This document shows positions 8,425-16,468 of a DNA stretch of 64,000 bases, in pieces. Made by a program: the position numbers and the translations under genes. The notes below the pieces were generated by a model that was given only the letters and a program-made list of their open reading frames with translations, did no database searches and was not told the origin of the DNA. The DNA comes from a bacterium. Lineage in GTDB: Bacteria > Desulfobacterota > Binatia > HRBIN30 > CADEER01. The stretch is taken from the NCBI GenBank assembly GCA_019637795.1, contig JAHBUY010000003.1, positions 567,409 through 631,408 on the forward strand, written 5' to 3'. Positions within the stretch are counted from its first letter, which is position 1; every line of letters starts with the position of its first letter.

Positions 8425-10008
8425 ATGCCGCCGGCCGCCGCGCTGTTCGTGACAGCGCTGGTCGTCGCTGCCATGGCGAGCGGCGCGTGGTGCGTGGTCG
8501 AGATCTGGCGCCACGGCCGCGCCGCGTCCGCGCCATCGTGGGCAGTGGCGGTGGCGCTCGCGTGCGTCATCGGCGGCGGCGGGTGGCTGCGCTACGCCCT
8601 GGTCCCGCCGCACCACGCGATGTACCTGGACGAGCCCTGGTACGCGGAGGCGGCGTGCGCGCTGGCGCGCACCGGCGAGGCGTCGCTGTGCACGGAAACC
8701 TGGAACGGTCCGGTCTGTACCCCCTACGAGAAGGGCCTCGGCTGGCCGCTGGTGCTGGCCGGATGGGCGCGGCTCGCGGGCTGCGATACGCGACTCGGCA
8801 TCGAGCTCAACCGGATCCTCGGCACGCTGAGCATCCTGCTGATCGCCGTGGCGGCCCGCTGCGCGGGCGCGCGGTGGTGGCAGGCGGTCGCCGCCGCCGC
8901 GCTGCTGGCACTGCATCCGACGCACGTCGCCTGGTCGGCCACCGGCGAGACCAACGTCCCCTCCGCGCTGGCGCTGCTCGCCGGCATCGCCGGAGCCCTG
9001 CGCCTGCTCGACGGCGGCGGCCCCGCCGCTGCCGCCCTGGCGATCACCGGGCTCGGCACGGCGACCGCGATGCGCCCCGAATCCCTCGTCGCGGCGGTGA
9101 TCGCCGGCGCGGTCATCGCCGGCGCGGGCGATCTCCCGCGGCGCCGGCGGCGCGGCGTCGCCGGCGCCGTCGTCGCGGTGGCGCTGCTCGCGGCGCTGTC
9201 GGGCCTGCCGCTGTGGACGATGAACGCATCGCTGTCGGGCGGCGCCTTTCTGTCAGCGGGCAACATCGTCCCCGCGATCGCGCGCCTGGCGGGCGGAGCT
9301 GGGCTGCGGGTGCACGCGCCGGTGCTCCTGCTGGCCGGCGTCGGCGCGGGGCTGCTGGCGCGGCGACGGGCCGCCGCCGCGGCGCTGCTGCTGGCCACCG
9401 GCATCGCGATGGCCCTGGTCGTGCTGGCCTACGACCGCTTCGACGAGCGCATGCTGCTGGCGGCCACGGTGCTGTTGCTGCCGCTGGCTTGCTGCACCGG
9501 AGGGCGGGTGGCGGGACGGGCCGACGCGGCAATCGCCGGCGTCGCCGTCGTCCTGGCCGGCGCGCTGTGGTCGACCCCGCTGCGCGCCCTGTCGGAGGTG
9601 CCGGAGACGCAGGTCCTCGAGACACGGGTGGCGGTGAGCGCGGCGGCGGTGCCGCTGCCCCCCGGAGCGCTGCTGATCGCGCCGCACCCCTCGGTGCTCG
9701 CGGCGAGCGGCCTGCCGCCGGTGATGCCACTGACGGAGGCGCTCGGCGACGACGCCCGCCTGGCAGGGGCGGTCGCCTCCCCGCGGCCGGTGTACTTCCT
9801 GTGCGACATGTTCTGCGAGCCCGGCTACCCCGTCGGCGGCGCGCCCTGCGAAGGGATCTTGCGGCGGTTCAGCCTCGTGCCGGCGATCGAGGTCGGCCTG
9901 AACACGCGGACCTACGGTCTGTACCGCGTCCTGCCAGGCAGGCCAGGCGCCGCCCCGCCCCGCTGCCCGGACAGCCGGTACCACGCCAGCGTCGAGCCGC
10001 CCCGCTAG
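8425..10008 (+). CDS. Polytopic membrane protein, GT-C glycosyltransferase-like
   Basis: About 527 residues with roughly ten hydrophobic helices. The first periplasmic loop has MYLDEPWYAEAACALA, the acidic/aromatic loop typical of GT39/ArnT-like enzymes that use polyprenyl-phosphate sugar donors; later TAMRPESLVAAV matches the equivalent MRPEG segment of the gene at 4547. The C-terminal soluble tail has YFLCDMFCEPGYP...APC and RRFSLVP, also shared in pattern with that gene. The ATG at 8425 lies 10 bases after the radical SAM stop, so co-translation is likely. The substrate is unknown. Confidence 0.7.
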   Translation: MPPAAALFVTALVVAAMASGAWCVVEIWRHGRAASAPSWAVAVALACVIGGGGWLRYALVPPHHAMYLDEPWYAEAACALARTGEASLCTETWNGPVCTPYEKGLGWPLVLAGWARLAGCDTRLGIELNRILGTLSILLIAVAARCAGARWWQAVAAAALLALHPTHVAWSATGETNVPSALALLAGIAGALRLLDGGGPAAAALAITGLGTATAMRPESLVAAVIAGAVIAGAGDLPRRRRRGVAGAVVAVALLAALSGLPLWTMNASLSGGAFLSAGNIVPAIARLAGGAGLRVHAPVLLLAGVGAGLLARRRAAAAALLLATGIAMALVVLAYDRFDERMLLAATVLLLPLACCTGGRVAGRADAAIAGVAVVLAGALWSTPLRALSEVPETQVLETRVAVSAAAVPLPPGALLIAPHPSVLAASGLPPVMPLTEALGDDARLAGAVASPRPVYFLCDMFCEPGYPVGGAPCEGILRRFSLVPAIEVGLNTRTYGLYRVLPGRPGAAPPRCPDSRYHASVEPPR

Positions 10009-10033
10009 CGCACCGCCGGCCCGCGCCCCCTGG

Positions 10034-10069
10034 CCGCCGGCGCGGCATCCCAGGGATTCGCGCCGGCGG
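10034..10069 (+). terminator. GC-rich hairpin after the first GT-C/rSAM operon
   Basis: CCGCCGGCGCG (10034-10044) and CGCGCCGGCGG (10059-10069) form a perfect 11-bp stem with a 14-base loop, 25 bases after the stop at 10008. There is no U tract; in so GC-rich a genome this could still end or pause transcription before the His-rich gene. Confidence 0.4.
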
Positions 10070-10130
10070 GGGAAGAAATGGCTTGCGCGGCTTCGCCACG
10101 GTGGGCTAGCTCGGTTGAGAGGGAACGCAC

Positions 10131-10559
10131 ATGGGCTACGGGCACGGCCACGACGATTGTCACCATCACCATCACGACTGCGGCGACCACGGCGAGCACC
10201 GCGACCGCGGCCGGGATCGCCACGACTGTGGCCACGGCCAGCACGGTTGTGACCACCACCATCGCGGTGGCCATGACCATCGCGACGATCATCACCGCGA
10301 CGATCGCGACTTCGACGAGAAGCGGGTCATCGACACGATCGTCCACCTGGTCGCCGAGCGCGTCGATCGCCTGCTCGAGGACCGGGAGGGTCGGGCGGCC
10401 GGGCAGCGTCACGACGGTGGCGACGAGAAGCGCATCATCGACCTCATCGTCCGCCGCGTTGCGGAGCACGTGCGCGAGGTCGTGGCCGACGAGCTCGATC
10501 GCCGACTGGGCGCGCGCGAGACGGCCGCGACGCCGCCGCGCACCGACGAGCCGGGCTGA
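10131..10559 (+). CDS. His/Cys-rich N-terminus, duplicated amphipathic helix protein
   Basis: 142 residues. Residues 1-60 are extremely rich in His, Asp, Gly and Arg, with four Cys all next to His (DDCHHHHHDC, HDCGHG, HGCDHHH). The rest consists of two copies of an amphipathic helix: DEKRVIDTIVHLVAERV and DEKRIIDLIVRRVAEHV. No signal peptide is visible. GAGAGGG lies 6 bases before the ATG. A metal-binding or metal-storage role is plausible from composition. Because it directly precedes a radical SAM gene (41 bases), it could also be that enzyme's peptide substrate. I do not recognise the family. Confidence 0.65.
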   Translation: MGYGHGHDDCHHHHHDCGDHGEHRDRGRDRHDCGHGQHGCDHHHRGGHDHRDDHHRDDRDFDEKRVIDTIVHLVAERVDRLLEDREGRAAGQRHDGGDEKRIIDLIVRRVAEHVREVVADELDRRLGARETAATPPRTDEPG

Positions 10560-10600
10560 ACGCTCAGGCACGGGCCTCCGCCCCGTGCGACCGCGGCACC

Positions 10601-11623
10601 ATGCCCGCGACCGACCGCCCCCCGGCGCCGCAGACCCTCAAGGTGCTGCGCAAGCGCGTCAGCGACGACGCGCCGATCACCGCCCGCAGCGCCGTGCTGT
10701 TCCGCTTCGGCGAGCAGTGCAATTACCACTGCCCGATGTGCAGCAACACCGGCGAGCGGGCGCTGTTCTTCCGCGATACCGATGAGCTGCTGCGCCGTGC
10801 CGCCTTCCTGCACGGGCTCGGCTTCCGGCGCGCCGTCATCACCGGTGGCGAGGCGACGATCCATCCCGGGTTCTGGACCGTGGTGGAGCGCCTGTTCGGC
10901 TACGGCATGGTCTGGGACACCAACACCCACGGCCGCACGTACGCGACGCCGGGATTCGCGACCCGAGCCGTCAGCACCGGCCTGCGGCGCGCCATCGTCT
11001 CGCTGCACTCGCACATCCCGGCGACGAGCGCGGCGATCTTCGGCACCCGCGAGGCGTCCCACCACGGCACCGTCGCCGGCATCGAGCAGCTCCTCGCCGC
11101 CGGAGTCGCGGTGATGGTCAACTGCGTGCTCAACGAGCTCAACCTGCCGCACCTCGAGGAATACGTCTCGTGGGCGCGGGACCGCTTCGGCCCGCGGACC
11201 ACGTTCAAGCTCGTGTTCCCGTCGACGATCGGCAAGGGCGGCGGCTGGTCCGCCATCGCCGCCCTGCGCTTTCGCGACGTGCGCGACACGATGCAGCGGC
11301 TGCGCGCACAGGCGGCGGCGCGCGGCACGCGGCTGTTCTTCGAATCGTTTCCGAGCTGCGTGCTCGGCGATGCCAGGGCCCACAACCTCGGGCGCTCGGC
11401 GTTCGGTGAATCGCACTATCTCGACGACGCGACCGGCGATCGCGTCTACTCGATGCGCCACATCGAGGCGCAGCTCTCCGGCTACGGCGAGCACTGCCGC
11501 GACTGCGCCGCGCTGCGCCGCTGCCCGGGCGTCGCGCTCGCCTACCTGCGGCGCCACGGCGACGCCGAGTTGGTGCCGTTCACGGCATCGGACGACGTAG
11601 CCGCGCCTGGCGCCGTCGCCTGA
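10601..11623 (+). CDS. Radical SAM protein
   Basis: 340 residues. CNYHCPMC (C40, C44, C47) is the cluster motif, ITGGEATIHPGFW the SAM-contacting GGE motif, and GEHCRDCAALRRCPG near residues 298-307 an auxiliary-cluster-like C-terminal motif. Length and layout match small peptide-modifying or metabolite radical SAM enzymes, including the HxsC class in general outline, but I cannot assign it to HxsC. It sits just after the His-rich gene. Confidence 0.8.
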   Translation: MPATDRPPAPQTLKVLRKRVSDDAPITARSAVLFRFGEQCNYHCPMCSNTGERALFFRDTDELLRRAAFLHGLGFRRAVITGGEATIHPGFWTVVERLFGYGMVWDTNTHGRTYATPGFATRAVSTGLRRAIVSLHSHIPATSAAIFGTREASHHGTVAGIEQLLAAGVAVMVNCVLNELNLPHLEEYVSWARDRFGPRTTFKLVFPSTIGKGGGWSAIAALRFRDVRDTMQRLRAQAAARGTRLFFESFPSCVLGDARAHNLGRSAFGESHYLDDATGDRVYSMRHIEAQLSGYGEHCRDCAALRRCPGVALAYLRRHGDAELVPFTASDDVAAPGAVA

Positions 11624-11625
11624 GC

Positions 11626-11656
11626 GACCGCGCGACCAGCAGGAGTGCGCGCGGTC
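11626..11656. terminator. Hairpin between convergent genes
   Basis: GACCGCGCG (11626-11634) pairs with CGCGCGGTC (11648-11656), 13-base loop. It starts 3 bases after the plus-strand radical SAM stop and is 25 bases beyond the end of the minus-strand gene at 11682, so it may end transcription from both sides. Confidence 0.4.
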
Positions 11657-11681
11657 ACACCGACGCCGCAGGCGGCGCGGG

Positions 11682-12254
11682 TCAGTGGTCGTTCGCCGCC
11701 GGCCGCCGATCCCCCCTCGCGCGCCGGCGCCCGAAGAGTCGCAATAGGGCGCGGCCGGCCGCCGAGGCCAGCATCACCGCCATGGCGCCGGCGACCGCAG
11801 TCGGAAGAATCCTCGACGAGGGCCGCGGCCCGGCGCCGTCCGTGCGCATCCACGCGAAGTCGCGTTCGCGCTCGCGGACGCGCTGGGCCAGCGCGTCGAC
11901 CAGCCCGGGCGGCGGGCCGCCGCTCTTCACCGCGATCGCGAAGCGGTCGGTGCGCAGGCTCGCGGCCGGCGCCACGTCCGGGTGAACGAGCTGCACCACG
12001 ACCTCGCCGCTCGGACAGGCATACGTCGCCGACACGGCGGTGCGCGCGATCTCGCCGTGCGCGAGCGTGCAGTTCCCGGGCAACGTCTGGCCGGTGCCCA
12101 GCATGTCGGCGAACAGCGGCTCGAGGCCGGCCGGGATGAACACGTCCTCCGTCCCATCGCCATCGACAGCCAGCGTCGCGTGAGGAGCGGCGCCGCCGGC
12201 GACCAGCGCCATCACGGCGCAGCCGGTGAGCAGCGGCGGGAGAACGCGCGGCAT
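11682..12254 (-). CDS. Secreted/anchored protein with one C-terminal membrane helix
   Basis: 190 residues: an N-terminal signal peptide (LLTGCAVMALVAGGAAPHATLA), a soluble domain of about 110 residues with two Cys (GNCTLA, YACPSGE), then one hydrophobic helix (ILPTAVAGAMAVMLASAAGRALL) and a basic tail RRRARGDRR, indicating an outside domain with a cytoplasmic C-terminus. The soluble domain matches in order and spacing the N-terminal domain of the membrane protein at 4547 (LF.(x)LG..CTLA.., then FAIAV versus WALAV). It is transcribed opposite to its neighbours; function unknown. Confidence 0.6.
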   Translation of the reverse strand: MPRVLPPLLTGCAVMALVAGGAAPHATLAVDGDGTEDVFIPAGLEPLFADMLGTGQTLPGNCTLAHGEIARTAVSATYACPSGEVVVQLVHPDVAPAASLRTDRFAIAVKSGGPPPGLVDALAQRVRERERDFAWMRTDGAGPRPSSRILPTAVAGAMAVMLASAAGRALLRLFGRRRARGDRRPAANDH

Positions 12255-12536
12255 CGGCGCCGTCTAACCGGACCGGACGGAAGCGGTCAAATCGCCGCGG
12301 CGTGGGGGTCGCTGGGGCGCGGGAGCGCCGAGCGCGTCACGCGTCCGGCGATGCACGATTGCGTTTCGAGTCGCCGCGCGATGTGACACAACGACAGCGA
12401 TGAGCGAGCTCCGCCAAGGGGTGGGGGTGGGGACGGCGCGGCGCCGGTCGGGGGACACGCCCGGCCACCCCGCCCTCCGCCTCCCGGCCGGCCTCCCTGG
12501 CGGAAGCCATCGCGCCGCTTTCCCCCTGCTCCGCCG
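12255..12536. other. Divergent intergenic region
   Basis: 282 bases between the minus-strand gene at 11682 and the plus-strand radical SAM-methyltransferase gene. It must hold promoters for both if they are independent. I see no clear -35/-10 pair and no convincing hairpin. Confidence 0.3.
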
Positions 12537-14231
12537 ATGAGACCGCACGGCGATTCGCTGTTCGTCTGGACTGGGGGGGCCTGCTCGTCGGGCTGCCCGG
12601 CCTGTCCGATCATCGCCTCCCCACCAGGCGCGGACGCCATGGCCGCCGATGCCCTGTGGCCGTTGCTGGCGCAAGCGGCACCGGGACGGTTGGTCGTGCT
12701 GCTGGGCGGCGAGCCGCTGCTGCGGCGCGATCTGCCGCGGCTGCTGGCCATGATCCGTGCCGCGGGTGGCGTGCCGGGACTCGTCACCACGGGACGGGCG
12801 CTGGTGTATCCCAAATGGCGCGAGCGCCTCCGGCGCGCCGGCGTCGAGTATCTGCGCGTGCAACTGTTCGGGGTCGGCGAGGCCCACGATCGCGCCACCG
12901 CCACTGCCGGCGCCTACGCGCAGACCATCGCGGGCCTGCAGGCGTGGCAGCGCGAGGGGGCGGGGGCGTGTGACGTCGACGTCGCGCTGTCGACGCGCGG
13001 CGCGGACCTCGATCAACTGCTCCCGGCCCTGCGCCAACTGGCGGCCGACCTCGAGCCCGCGGAGGCCGCCATCGTCGTCGCCGTCGACCCCGGAGACCCG
13101 GCCGCCGGCGCGGCGATCCGGCGCGGCGCCGCGGCGCTGGCGGACTGGAACGCCGACGAATCGCGACCGCTCCTCGTCTGGGAGGTCGCGGCCGATGGGC
13201 TCGCCGAGCTGTCGCTGCGGATCGCGCCGCCGCGCCCCGTCTTCATCGGTCCGGCGCCGCCGGCGACGTGCCTCGGCGCCAGCGCCGCGCTGGCGCGCGC
13301 GGGCGCGCCCGCCGATGCGCGGCCGCGCGCGAACTCCTTCAACTACGTGCGCAGCGGGCTGAGCGTGGCGGCGACCGATCGGGCCGCGACCTGCGACGCG
13401 TACGCGAAGGGCGCCGGCATCGATCCCCTGCGCCAGCTCTGGCTGATCGAGGGCGACCGCCTGCTCCAGCACGTCACGGACACCGGCGACTTCGACGACC
13501 GAGAGATCGCGGCCGTCAAGGACCGCTCGAGCCATCTGTTCTTCGACCGCGCCGCGCCGGGAACGCTCGATGACATCAGCGAGGGCATGCGGCGGATCCT
13601 GCCCGACCCGCTGTGCGGCTCATGCATCCAGCGCGCCGGCTGCGGGCGGCGCTTCCGCCTCGTCGAGGAAGCGCCGTTCGCGCGCCAGGAGGCATGGATC
13701 GGCCACTACGTCGCCGGACTCTGCGGCGAGGTGCTCGACGTCGGCTGCGGCGAGCAGCCGTACGGCGAGGTGCTGGCGCCGCTGCTGCGCTCCGGCGTCG
13801 TCCGCTACACCGGCCTGGACCCCGACCAGCGCAGCCTCGAACGCGCGCGCGCCGCACTGCCGGGAGGACGATTCCAACTCGGCGGCATCGAGGATTTCAC
13901 GGCGCCCCGGGGGCGCTACGACCACCTGCTGTGCCTGCGCTCGTTGAACCACGTCTTCGATCTCGACGAGGCGTTCGCGCGCATGGCCTGGCTGCTCAAA
14001 CCCGGCGGCGCTTTGTTGATGGTGGAAACGACGCCATTTGCGATGGTGCGCCGGCCGGAGCAGGTTGCCGCCGCCGACCGGGCGCCGCGCGCCGGGCATC
14101 AGCACTTCCGCAACGTCGCCAGCGACGAGGTGCTGCCCTTCGTGCGACGGCACCGGATGCGCGTCGTCACCCACGAGCCGTCGAGCTTCGCATCCACCAA
14201 TCAGTGGATCCTGGTGCTCGAGCGCGTGTGA
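12537..14231 (+). CDS. Radical SAM-SPASM-like protein fused to class I SAM methyltransferase
   Basis: 564 residues. CSSGCPAC (C16, C20, C23) is the radical SAM cluster motif, followed by VLLGGEPLLRRD. A C-terminal auxiliary motif LCGSCIQRAGCGRRF falls near residue 360. From about residue 395 a separate methyltransferase domain begins: EVLDVGCGEQPYGEV is motif I, then YTGLDPDQRSLERAR, DHLLCLRSLNHVFD and LLKPGGALLMVE. The two domains use SAM in different ways (radical generation and methyl transfer). A fused pair suggests two modifications on one substrate; the substrate is not known. It is a separate plus-strand unit facing the Hxs-like locus. Confidence 0.85.
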   Translation: MRPHGDSLFVWTGGACSSGCPACPIIASPPGADAMAADALWPLLAQAAPGRLVVLLGGEPLLRRDLPRLLAMIRAAGGVPGLVTTGRALVYPKWRERLRRAGVEYLRVQLFGVGEAHDRATATAGAYAQTIAGLQAWQREGAGACDVDVALSTRGADLDQLLPALRQLAADLEPAEAAIVVAVDPGDPAAGAAIRRGAAALADWNADESRPLLVWEVAADGLAELSLRIAPPRPVFIGPAPPATCLGASAALARAGAPADARPRANSFNYVRSGLSVAATDRAATCDAYAKGAGIDPLRQLWLIEGDRLLQHVTDTGDFDDREIAAVKDRSSHLFFDRAAPGTLDDISEGMRRILPDPLCGSCIQRAGCGRRFRLVEEAPFARQEAWIGHYVAGLCGEVLDVGCGEQPYGEVLAPLLRSGVVRYTGLDPDQRSLERARAALPGGRFQLGGIEDFTAPRGRYDHLLCLRSLNHVFDLDEAFARMAWLLKPGGALLMVETTPFAMVRRPEQVAAADRAPRAGHQHFRNVASDEVLPFVRRHRMRVVTHEPSSFASTNQWILVLERV

Positions 14232-14309
14232 GCGCGACGTCGGTCGGGCGGCCCGGCTCCACGCCGTCGCGGTGAAGACGGCGGACCGCTCGTGGGGGTC
14301 GGGGTACGC

Positions 14310-14338
14310 AGGGTGGGCGCGCGGCGCGCGCCCACCCT
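14310..14338. terminator. Strong hairpin between convergent transcription units
   Basis: AGGGTGGGCGCGC (14310-14322) and GCGCGCCCACCCT (14326-14338) form a perfect 13-bp stem with a 3-base loop. It lies between the radical SAM-methyltransferase stop (14231) and the end of the minus-strand Cys-rich gene (14353). It probably ends both. Confidence 0.65.
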
Positions 14339-14352
14339 GATCCCGTGGCGCC

Positions 14353-16425
14353 TCAGGGCGCGATGGCTCCGAACTTGCCGGAGTCGTTCTTCTTGGTCTG
14401 CTGCAGCGAGAACTGCGCGTCCCAGCACATGCCGTCGCTGGCGTAGACCTGCGCGATGACCGGGTACTGGAAGGGCAGATCCTCGGTATCGGGCAGCGCG
14501 TTGCCCTTGGCGACGAACTTCACCTGGCCGCGGTCCAGATTGCTGCCCTTGGTCTTGATCAGCTTGACCCCGTCCGCGGTCGCGGTGCTGTTGAGGTACT
14601 TGTAGCCCTTCGGCGCCAGCGGCGGGCCGAGTGGCGACCACCCGACGCCCGGCGGAACGCCCATCGCCATCTGCACCCCGCGTCCATCGTAGATGCAGAG
14701 CTCGTAGCGCGTGCTCTGGGTCGGATTCCCCATGTCCGGCACCAACGCCGGTCCGCCCTTCCAGAGGAACTTCACGCTGTCGCCGCTGTTGGACGAGGCA
14801 TCGCGGATCTTCAGCACGGCCTTGCTGGCCGTCGTGCAGGTGTTGGACGGCTGGCCGCTGTACTGGCAGCCCTGCAGCGGATCGCAGGAGTCCTGGGTGC
14901 ACGAGTTGCCATCGGAGCAATCGCGGTTGCTGCCGAAGACGCAGGCGCCATTGCCGTCGCAGGCGTCGATCGTGCACACGTCGTTGTCGTAGTTGCAGGG
15001 CGTGTTCGCCACCGCCTTCGCGTCGCCCGGACACTTCTGACCGGCGCTTCCGGGGCACTGCTCGACCAGATCGCAGGCGCCGGACGAGGCGCGGCAGACC
15101 GTGCTGCTCGACAGCACCACGTTGGCCGGGCACGCCTGCCCCGGGATCGCCGTGCAGTACTCGTTCGGGTCGCACATGTCGCCCGAGCCGACGCGGCAGA
15201 TGGTCGACGGGTTGGCGACGACGTCCGCCGGGCAGCCCTGACCCGGGATGCCGGTGCAGCGCTCCTCCGGATCGCAGACGTCGCCGGAGCCGGGACGGCA
15301 GATGACGTTGATCTTGGTCGGCGCGTCGTCGGCCGGGCAGGTCGCGCCGGGGACGCCGGTGCAGGTTTCGGGCAGATCGCAGAAGTCGCCGACCGAGCCG
15401 ACGCGGCAGACGACGGCGGTGTTCGTCGGGGCGTCATCGGGCGGGCAGCCCTGGCCGGGCACGCCGGTGCAGAGCTCGTTCTGGTCGCAGATGTCGCCCG
15501 AGCCGGCGCGGCAGACGTTGCCCATGTTCAGCGGCGCATCGTCGGCCGGGCAGAGAGCGCTGACGCCGGTGCACTGCTCGCTGAGATCGCAGGGCGCTCC
15601 CGCGCCGGGGCGGCAGATTTCGCCCGCGGAGCGGAACGTACAGGAGGATGTGCAGCAGGAGCCCTGGGTGCCGTTGGCGGCGCCCTGGTCACACTGCTCG
15701 GGGTTGTCGACCACGCCGTCGCCGCAGTCGGAGTAATAGAAGGCGACGTCGACACGGCTGATGTCCGACGGGGGAGCGGACGAGCTGGTGTGCGTCGGAT
15801 TGTACAGGCCGCTCAGCGCATAGCCGAGGGCGAAGTTGACGTTGCTGGCCTGCACGTCGACCCGCACGGTGAAACTGCTGCCGCTGGTGATCTGGAAGAG
15901 ACGCTGGATGTCGCCATTGGCATTGTCGGCAGGATTTCCCCCCGTGGAGACCACGGTTCCGCTCCCGCCGGTCAACGTCAGCACCAGCCGATTGTTGACG
16001 GCCAGAATGCCGTTGAGCACGTCGTTGATGCTGGTCGTGCTGGAGTAGGTGATCGAGCTGCCGGAGCTCGTCAGATAGCGGAAGATCGACGCCCCCGACG
16101 GCTGGGTGTTGTCCATCGTGTTGCCGTTGGCGCTGGTGTTGTTGCGCAGCCCAAAATACACCTTGGTGTGGGCTGACAGATTCACACCGGTGCACGTCAG
16201 CGTCGCGCCACTCGCGATGCCGGTCGTGCCCGCCACCGTGCAGCTACCGCCACCGGGCAGATTGTAGACCGGCCCACCGGTCAGAATCAGCGCCGAAGCG
16301 TTGGCGGCGAAGCCGATCAGCGCGATCAGCCCGACGGCGACCGCCACAGCGCGGCGCCGGTTTCCCGTTCCTCTCACGGCGCGCCTGGCGGCCGTGCATC
16401 CCCCCTGGAACCGAGCTCCCATCAT
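14353..16425 (-). CDS. Secreted Cys-rich protein with six disintegrin-like repeats (Hxs-associated, copy 1)
   Basis: 690 residues; GGAGG lies 6 bases before ATG 16425. A signal peptide (AVAVAVGLIALIGFAANASA) is followed by an N-terminal domain of about 230 residues (LTGGPVYNLPGGGSCTVAG, AHTKVYFGLR, DISRVDVAFYYSDCGDGVVD). Then come six repeats of pattern C-R-(5-7)-C-(5)-C-(6)-C, e.g. CDPEERCTGIPGQGCPAD, a different Cys-rich stretch (DGNGACVFGSNRDC), and a C-terminal domain (YELCIYDGRGVQMAMGVPPG, GYKYLN). The N- and C-terminal domains are shared with the giant protein at 23679-28766. It begins 43 bases after an HGS-repeat precursor gene and is probably co-transcribed. Extracellular, disulphide-rich; function unknown. 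Confidence 0.8.
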   Translation of the reverse strand: MMGARFQGGCTAARRAVRGTGNRRRAVAVAVGLIALIGFAANASALILTGGPVYNLPGGGSCTVAGTTGIASGATLTCTGVNLSAHTKVYFGLRNNTSANGNTMDNTQPSGASIFRYLTSSGSSITYSSTTSINDVLNGILAVNNRLVLTLTGGSGTVVSTGGNPADNANGDIQRLFQITSGSSFTVRVDVQASNVNFALGYALSGLYNPTHTSSSAPPSDISRVDVAFYYSDCGDGVVDNPEQCDQGAANGTQGSCCTSSCTFRSAGEICRPGAGAPCDLSEQCTGVSALCPADDAPLNMGNVCRAGSGDICDQNELCTGVPGQGCPPDDAPTNTAVVCRVGSVGDFCDLPETCTGVPGATCPADDAPTKINVICRPGSGDVCDPEERCTGIPGQGCPADVVANPSTICRVGSGDMCDPNEYCTAIPGQACPANVVLSSSTVCRASSGACDLVEQCPGSAGQKCPGDAKAVANTPCNYDNDVCTIDACDGNGACVFGSNRDCSDGNSCTQDSCDPLQGCQYSGQPSNTCTTASKAVLKIRDASSNSGDSVKFLWKGGPALVPDMGNPTQSTRYELCIYDGRGVQMAMGVPPGVGWSPLGPPLAPKGYKYLNSTATADGVKLIKTKGSNLDRGQVKFVAKGNALPDTEDLPFQYPVIAQVYASDGMCWDAQFSLQQTKKNDSGKFGAIAP

Positions 16426-16468
16426 TGTGCCTCCGGTGCGATCATCCACTTCGCCGGCTGGTGCTGGC

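Noticed and set aside
10005..10571. Long hydrophobic minus-strand frame opposite the His-rich gene
   Set aside because: It is the antisense of His (CAC/CAT to GTG/ATG) codons, giving runs of V and M; the plus frame has a ribosome site and duplicated helices.
10601..11623. Naming this radical SAM gene hxsC
   Set aside because: Size and Cys layout are compatible, but the rest of the sequence does not allow a firm assignment, and it is not in the maturase operon.
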